64,000 bases of DNA from Chrysaora quinquecirrha. Lineage: Eukaryota > Cnidaria > Scyphozoa > Semaeostomeae > Pelagiidae. Below are positions 12,401-21,400 of the stretch, one piece after another. Location: assembly GCA_014526335.1 (NCBI GenBank), contig JACTAT010000001.1:3896596-3960595 (forward strand), written 5' to 3'. A program made the translations under genes and the position numbers. Position 1 is the stretch's first letter; each line of letters starts with the position of its first letter. The notes under the pieces were generated by a model. It was not told the origin of the DNA. It saw nothing but the letters and a program-made list of their open reading frames with translations, and made no database searches.

Positions 12401-15400
12401 TCTAACAACATTACGTAAAACCATCTTCCATGTTATGCAGCTGTAGCAGACTACGATGATAATGAAACTAAGCACATCTATTACCAACCAGAATGCATCA
12501 GGAATATGAAAAGCGTGAAATATAGATATTATAATCATCGTTGAAGTGCTTAAGAACCAAGAAATTGCGAAGATCCATTTGAGTTTCTTTGCACTGAATA
12601 TAATTTTATGTTTGAAAGGAACTTTGAAGGCAAGGAACCGATCTATGTTCAGGATAGTTAATGATACGTAATACATAAGAAGCGATAGTGGTTCAATGTC
12701 CCCGACTATTACTTCATAGGCTTTCGATAATTTGTTCAAGTTGAAGTAAATACAGAAATTCGAGACCATGTTCGCAAGAGAAATGATTATCTCAGACAGG
12801 CCTAAGTTCAGTAAGATGATTGACTGGGATGAAAACGGTTGTGTCAAAGTGGTGATTAGGTATACACCAACAGTATGGAGTATTACTGATAGGATGTTAA
12901 TGCTCGAGCCTGCGATTAGAATGCCTTGATTCTTGCTCTCAAACATGGCTGCAAACAGAGGCGTGTGTGAAGGTCTTTGAACGCCTGTAGCGTGTTAATG
13001 TTCGTCTTAAGACCTTGATACTTTAGGCAACTATACCAGACAAGTGTAATGAAGTGTAGCTTGCAACAAAGTTTTCAATTCGCAGAAGAATGCCTTTATA
13101 AAATTCATGAAATACCTTGGTCATCAAAACGAATGTCTTGGTAGGGTTGAAAGGTAAGCAACCCGTAAGCAAATACGACCAGCTCAAGAAAAGTTGCTGT
13201 AGCTGAAAACAATCCAAGGTTCCTAGCTCGATAAACTTTCCTGGAAAAAATCTTGATTGAAGTTCTTGACAGAATTACCGAATTCAGTACTACTTTGAGA
13301 GATTACCGATGAAGATAGCTCGGAACAGTTTGTGATCGAAGGGAGATCCTAGTATACTTGGCCAAACAACACAGACAAGCCCTCGCAGAGCTTTTATAAT
13401 GCGTTGAGTAATACCAAATTCATTTTCCAGCATCAACAAATACAAAGTCTTCATCAAACATTACAAACCAAGTTTCTCAGTGTCTCAAGCAGCGATTTTA
13501 CCAGCAGCCATGCACTGAAGTGAATGACCTAGGTACAGATACCTTCTAACCAAGAATAGTAGGCACCACACTGATAGAGACCAACCCATCACCTATGCAC
13601 ATCAGTCACATGTCCTAGAAGTGGTGGAATGATGGAACTCTATGAGACTTGGTAATTGTGTGTGGGTGTGAAAGTTAGTCTAGAAAATTGCAACTGTGAA
13701 ACGTATTAACTTATTGTTTGACCTCCTTACCAATGGTGTCTTGCAACATGTGAGTCAGCTTTGTATTTCGGTATGGAATATGAGATCGATGTTCTGCCAG
13801 AGCTTGTAAAACATCAGCTAGTGCACTCAAACTGAAAAACGAAAACAAAATTAAAACATACCGTTATCTACAAAAGGTAGGATGCTTGGAGGGGCAAGTG
13901 CATAAAGACATGTTACCTTTTGTTAATCTCAGATGATTCACGAAGTCCAGCACCAGTCACCCCAGTCATACCTTAGAGTAAACAAACGTGAAAAGGGTAA
14001 GATAAGTCATAATTGTAAACATGCAGTACATTCAAAACAGAAGGCTACTGTACCTACCAACACATTCACTGCCAGCCAAATCAACCAACTGTAATTTCGT
14101 CTTCACTGTCAAACTTGTTGCAGCCGACCGGGTACTTTGGTCACTTGATGACGTACTTGATTGTGGAGACGGGGATCTGGAACGGCTGCCAGTTGAGGAC
14201 AATGGCGCACGAGATTGACGAGTGGCTGAACTTGGGGCTGGAGACCTGTGTAAAGTAAACAAGCATGAAAATTAGAAGCATTATGTTAAAAAATCAAATG
14301 CTACGAAGACAGAAAAACTTTCATTTTAAGGGTCCGCTAGAAATCAGTTAAACCGTCCAATACATCATTTCGATAAACGGCTGCAAATTTGTACAAAATG
14401 CAAACACTGCTTGACAAGAAATTGCCCAAAAAAACACCCTGCAAAATGCTTGCAAATCAATGTAGTACCCTAGATAACAATAAAAAAATGACACGAAATT
14501 AAACCTACTTCGATCGTTTCCTTGGAACGACCCCTTCCACCGAAAGCTGAGGCAACAGACGTCTGCTCTGCGTAGGCGTAGCGGGAGGAGATGGAGGAGG
14601 ACCGAGTGAATCAGGTGACGTGACACGTGTATTCGAGGCTTGTGTGACGTGATAGAGGTTTAGCTGAACAATAAGATGAGATCTGCTGGAGTGCGCATGA
14701 ACTTTTGTAGCATCTTCGTGCCTTCGTCGTAAACCATAATGAACGAAAGTCATCACTTCTTGAACTGAAGATACCGGCCTAAAATTTAATACATTTAGAT
14801 GAACTGGATATTTTCTACACAATTTTTTGCAAATATAGCAGAAGCAACAAAGCCAAACGGGAGGAGACTCTTGGGCTGTATCACTCGGAGAGTCAGTCGG
14901 CGATTTCATTGAGCTTTCTAGCCCAGTGGAGACGTCGTTGACTCTCTGAACTGCAGTCCAGGTTCGAATCCCATCTATTGTGGTGTGCCACTTGTGGAAA
15001 AATCAATCCTAATGTATGCCATTCCCGACAAATTTAGATATTTTCTAGGTATAGCTGCAAGCCCCAAAAGCCCTGGGAAAACGACAAAAATCTATTGTCT
15101 TGAGTCCTTACCAGGCGAGTTAATGTTGTTTGGAAGGCCTTAGACAGACGATCTACTCATTGGTCAATAATTTACTAATTTCATTTCAAGGGAACTATAA
15201 AACTTACTTTGTGACCAAAGAAGGAATTTCTTGAGACCCATCTACAGCCATAAAAACATTATGGTTTATATCTCTCTACAAGAATAACAATATTCATATT
15301 CTTTGATGTTTCAAGGGAAGAGGTAGTGAAAAGTGTAGAGTTTGACGGAAGGACAGGCTTAAAGGAGCTCAGACACATCTTGCGGATTGGAAATCGGTAA

Positions 15401-18400
15401 GAGCTTTAAAGTTGCGTATAATATTAATTTCAAAGCAAAACGGATATCTGGGCTACATGTAAGCTCTCTATTTTCAACTCTATACAGTACAATAAATACA
15501 GCATTGCACTTTCATTCAAATGGAGACGCAGTAAGCCAGGCTTTATGTCGACCTAACATACGATAGACCTTATGCTAACTAGTTATGGCTGCTTACTTGT
15601 GCGCCGACATATCATCAAGTAGTCAGAATTTATATAGGAGAGGATACAGTTGATCGCAGTCGCAAGAGCGCTCAGGCTGAATGCGACTGACGGAAATCAG
15701 TTGGCAAACAATCGCAAAAGTAGATCATGCCCACCTTTCTATGTGCCAACTTGTTGCCGTCACAGTTGCTAGAGCGCCAGAAGGCACAAGGTCAGTTGCG
15801 ATGCGATAAATTAGTTCAAAAACATTGCGATTAGCAGTCGGCAACTACTTCTGACTGTGCAAAATGTCGACATATGCTGACGAATACACAAGGAAAATGC
15901 TTTTAAATGCAGCATGAAATGAACATATGCCTTTGAATGAATTACGAAATTAATATTATGAAGAATTAATAAGAAATGAACATGCTGATGAATGCAGTAT
16001 AAAATGAACATGCTGACGAATGCATCGAGAAATCAACATGCTGACGAACGCAACACAAAAGTTTGACAGACATACAGTCAAATTAAAATGCTGACGAATG
16101 CGCGGTATGAAATGAAAGACTGGTTGGAAAGAGCACACATGTTTTGGGTAAGGCGTGGCGGAGGAGAAAAGCAAGCAAGAACTGTTGCTAGAACTTCATA
16201 CCTTGTCAGGAGGGGCAAGTAGATCTTTAATATATCCAAGATAAATCTCGCAAACTGAAATTTCTATAGACCAAGACTCATTTGCATTCTCCCGCTCCTT
16301 GATTAGTCTGGAAGAAAAACTCAAACGTCCGATTACTTGTTCACCCTTTTCCAACACCCCAACTTTCCTTCAACTACTAACAGATAATTTGATAAGGCCC
16401 TGGCCTAAATATCTACTAACCTGAATATTTCTCTAGCAGAACGGGGTATCACCCCTTCATCGGCCCCAAGTTGATAGCTGTCTAAGTCAGATTCTGCGGA
16501 ATGGCTACTGAGCATCGTGTGCGTCTTGCCGCTGCCTGTCTGACCGTAGGCCATGATGCAGACATTATATCTGTTGAAAAATAAAAAAAAATCACAAGTT
16601 AAATTTTTAGGAATAAATGCAAAGAACGTTGCTCTGTTCAACGATGTACACAGCTATGAACTGCTAAGGAGTAATTATTAAAATCTTCAACGTATGTCAA
16701 AGCTAAGCAGTAATAGACTGACAAGGTAGAGCGAAATGAACGAAACTTCGTGCCTCGTGCAATCTGATTGGATGTCAGATCGAGGCTATATAGATCAGAT
16801 TGAGGTTCTACTTTCTCCGTTAAACCACATTAACGCCGTGCTTAAATGCTGCGATTAACGTAGTGTAGCTCGCTCACTTAAAAAACTAAGAGTAAGAGTT
16901 CGTAGACGAATTGAAGAGAGACACAAATATTTATTATGTTTTGGCATACATCGTTATCATCTAACGATCAACCAATCTCAACATGGCAAAGAACCAGAGC
17001 TAATGGGAGCGGGCTGGGGACTATATGCCTTCAATTTTAAACTTCATGAAACTTCAATAATAGATCTATGGTTCTTGAAACAAAGGATCTATTGTTCGAG
17101 ATTTTATTTCATTGTTTCTTGAATGAAATTTCTCCATCTTCATGCCTCTCTCTCCTTCTATTGCTAACGTGACTTGACAGGAAAAGACTGCATTTTGCTG
17201 GCCTAATCTAGAACTTGAGTTTTCATTTACCAGTCGAGGCATACAGTACATCACTTCAGCTAATTCGGTAACGAACTCCAACACTGAATTAATTAATAAA
17301 TCATTAAAATATCAATGCATTATATATACAAAAAATACTAGTTCATAAACAAGCATAAGTAAGGCTTCTCCTCCCCTTAGAGCATCTCAAGCAAATAGCA
17401 AAAATGAAAACGCAGGGGTTACATGTCAATGAATCAATTTGGTTTTGCAATGGAAATTTTCGTTATACGAACTACCTGTAGCATGCTTGTTGTATTATTT
17501 CGTACTTGGATCACCTGCGGCGAGCCAAGGTCAGATGCCAATTTAGAGCAATTGACACAAGACAAAAACGACTTTTGGTTATCCGTATTGTCACAGCATA
17601 AGCGTCGGATCTAACTTACAAACTTTTATTACATAGCGTGGGAAACTAGAAGCTACTTGAATAATCTTAAGTCAAAATGGCGGGTTCACTGGCTCCCAAG
17701 AGTTTCGCTTTTTATAGACAACAAGCTAGCTTGGCTTTCAACTGGGTAAAATACACGCATTTTTTTTTATAAGGAAGTGCTTTATAAAGAAGGTAGTACT
17801 CGGGCTGGCAAAAACTTAAGGAATTTCTAGTACTGGATCGGAGACTACTAAGGAATCTGACTTTTTCTTTAACTTAGCATTTCTTTTAAAAAAATGAAGA
17901 TTTGAATTAACAGAGCAAGCAATACTTATCGCCAATGGTTTTCAATCAGTATTCATTTCTACTCGTCTTCTGAAACCTTTATGACCTATATTTCCTTGAC
18001 CATTGGTTGTTTTTAAGAATCACAAAGTAAGAAGTTAAGGAATTGCTAAGGAATATTGAGTACTCAATTTTCACCATCAGTTAAGGAATTTTCAGTACTG
18101 ACCCTGAGCCGAACTTCCTTATGAAAATAATGCGTGTAACGTCCATTGAAATAAGGGATGTTATTTCGTTAGGTTTCATTCTCTAGGTGACTCTGGCCGA
18201 CTCTAGCTCCGGAATCCGTTCCGCTTCAAGGCTTTAGTCAGCTCAGCTGTCCATCCTTCTAAGATCGTTTAATTCTAAAGTCGTATTCGTTCTTAAATAC
18301 AAGTCCAGAGCGCAAGCTGCAGGTCCAGACCAACTGTACAGCTAACAAAACCCTTGGCCTGTCTCAACGACTAAAAAGTTGCTTGTCGTGCTTGCAAAGA

Positions 18401-21400
18401 GCTTAGCTCCAAGGTGAATAAACATTGATATCAAACTGCCTTATTCAATACAGTTTGGATAAATAAAAATTTAGATATTAAGTAAGGTTCATTAAGAAAA
18501 AAAGTTTGTTAAAAAAGGCTTAATTTAACGCATCTAAAAAGTGGCTAAAAATCTCAGTTCTTACAATGGAAGAACTTCTTTATTCTCTTTCTAACGGGTG
18601 GGTAACCAAAGGAATAAATGAGGGGGTCGACAAGAAAATTAAACCTTATAAACACCCTAAGAACGTCCCTTTCTAGTTCATTAAGATTAAGAGCAAACGT
18701 GATTATTATACAAGGCACAGTGACTATAAATAGAAAAGTTAGTGATATAAGTAACGCCATGGTAAGGAGTTTCTTGCCACGACGATCCATTTTAACAGGC
18801 CTTACATAAATGTTACTCCTTTTCTAACAACATTACGTAAAACCATCTTCCATGTTATGCAGCTGTAGCAGACTACGATGATAATGAAACTAAGCACATC
18901 TATTACCAACCAGAATGCATCAGGAATATGAAAAGCGTGAAATATAGATATTATAATCATCGTTGAAGTGCTTAAGAACCAAGAAATTGCGAAGATCCAT
19001 TTGAGTTTCTTTGCACTGAATATAATTTTATGTTTGAAAGGAACTTTGAAGGCAAGGAACCGATCTATGTTCAGGATAGTTAATGATACGTAATACATAA
19101 GAAGCGATAGTGGTTCAATGTCCCCGACTATTACTTCATAGGCTTTCGATAATTTGTTCAAGTTGAAGTAAATACAGAAATTCGAGACCATGTTCGCAAG
19201 AGAAATGATTATCTCAGACAGGCCTAAGTTCAGTAAGATGATTGACTGGGATGAAAACGGTTGTGTCAAAGTGGTGATTAGGTATACACCAACAGTATGG
19301 AGTATTACTGATAGGATGTTAATGCTCGAGCCTGCGATTAGAATGCCTTGATTCTTGCTCTCAAACATGGCTGCAAACAGAGGCGTGTGTGAAGGTCTTT
19401 GAACGCCTGTAGCGTGTTAATGTTCGTCTTAAGACCTTGATACTTTAGGCAACTATACCAGACAAGTGTAATGAAGTGTAGCTTGCAACAAAGTTTTCAA
19501 TTCGCAGAAGAATGCCTTTATAAAATTCATGAAATACCTTGGTCATCAAAACGAATGTCTTGGTAGGGTTGAAAGGTAAGCAACCCGTAAGCAAATACGA
19601 CCAGCTCAAGAAAAGTTGCTGTAGCTGAAAACAATCCAAGGTTCCTAGCTCGATAAACTTTCCTGGAAAAAATCTTGATTGAAGTTCTTGACAGAATTAC
19701 CGAATTCAGTACTACTTTGAGAGATTACCGATGAAGATAGCTCGGAACAGTTTGTGATCGAAGGGAGATCCTAGTATACTTGGCCAAACAACACAGACAA
19801 GCCCTCGCAGAGCTTTTATAATGCGTTGAGTAATACCAAATTCATTTTCCAGCATCAACAAATACAAAGTCTTCATCAAACATTACAAACCAAGTTTCTC
19901 AGTGTCTCAAGCAGCGATTTTACCAGCAGCCATGCACTGAAGTGAATGACCTAGGTACAGATACCTTCTAATCAAATACCAAACACTCAGTGGCATTAAT
20001 TATTCAAGGCTTTAAAATGAATATATCAATAATTTCTCAAATCATGCCCTGAATTTTCTCAACACAAAGCAAACCGATACACTTCTGGCTGAAAATTTCC
20101 TCAAACTTCAAGCTGAATAAATACTAACACAGACAAGCAAATTCTCGTCATTATCATTGCGATATTTTTTCATCTTCTCAGAAAACTTTGATTATATGTA
20201 CACGCAACAGGTCATCAAGAAACTTGATGCGAAATTTTGAGCATCTTTCAACTTAGGCAGAGATACGTGTGTAAATGATTAAGATGAAATCAAGGAAAAC
20301 TTTAAATGATAATTTGCTGTTTTTTTTGCTTTCGCAGCTTGCTTACGACAAGAGTTTCATGCATAGATAGCCCAGGTACATGAAGTATAGCAGGAACAAC
20401 TAACGAACCTTCTTGGCAGAATAAGGAATTCTATAATTTACAGTTAGTTGCTCAGTGGCTGCCCATCCATATATAATAATTCAAGATAAAGGTCTAAACT
20501 AAAGGAGAGCCTCGGGCTGTGTGACGAGAGTTGTCCAGCGCTCTATAGCACAGTTAAAACGTCGTTGGCTCTCTGGTCATGCAGTCCATGCTCGAATCCT
20601 GTCTTTTGTGTTATGCAACTTGAGTTGATAGAACAGACGAAGCTTGTTGTTTGAATATAGAAGGAAAAAACAAACAAAATCTTACCCGTCAAGAAGTGAT
20701 GTAAGAAGCGGAGCCACATCTTCAAAAACAGTATTTTGCGAGTCGGCTGGATTGTAAACTCTTTCAAACTCAAATGATTTCATTTTGCTTCCCACTCCTT
20801 CTTTCGCAGTGGCAGATACAATCACATTTTCATCATCCTGTGCAATAACGACTTCTTCTGATGGCGTATTTGGCAAACCAAGAAGATCAGGGTCACCGCC
20901 AGAATCGAGATCTGGAAGCATTGGTCTGACTCTGCAGTGAACTCTGATGTTGCCTCTTAGTTCCTGCAAAAGTATTCACTGGTTAAGGAAAGTTCAGTAC
21001 AGATGTTTTCAATATTTTAGAAACTATTGTATAAGCTCTATTTCGCCCCTGGGGGGCTTATTTTATTTTGAAAATTTCTGAGGTGAAGGTGAAGGTGAAA
21101 TGGTGTTATAGCGCCAGTCGCTAGGATCTCAGTAGTAGGTTAACTAAGCGAGACCTCGACCCTGGCTGTGATGCTACCGTGGCTGGGCTCGAACCCTGAC
21201 CACACTGAGCTTCTGACACCACGAGTCAGCTGGATTACACCACGACGCCACAGCATCTAGGGGGACTTATTGCTCTCTAATTATGCAGTCCAGGTTTGCC
21301 ATTAATGACAAAAACCCAACAAGATGTATAGAGATGATCAGAAATCGTACAGGACCTTGTACAAGTGCTAAGTCGCACAAGACTTTGCATGACTTTTCCC

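Larger units (their letters stand above)
7119..13549. repeat. 6.43-kb direct tandem duplication, copy 1
   Basis: Starts at CCAAGAATAGTAGGCACCAC and runs to ACCTTCTAA at 13549, where copy 2 begins at once with the same CCAAGAATAG. It is near-identical to 13550-19972 apart from scattered substitutions and small indels, with clearer divergence near 10885-10990 and 12040-12120. It contains KIF25 exons, a GPCR gene, a SINE, a minisatellite and a MITE. Confidence 0.95.
13550..19972. repeat. 6.42-kb direct tandem duplication, copy 2
   Basis: Begins at CCAAGAATAG and ends at ACCTTCTAA, after which unique KIF25 intron sequence follows. The junction between copies is clean, with no inserted bases. Both breakpoints lie in introns, so the duplicated unit is a whole exon block. 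The copies could be a recent tandem duplication or two haplotypes placed in series. Confidence 0.95.
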
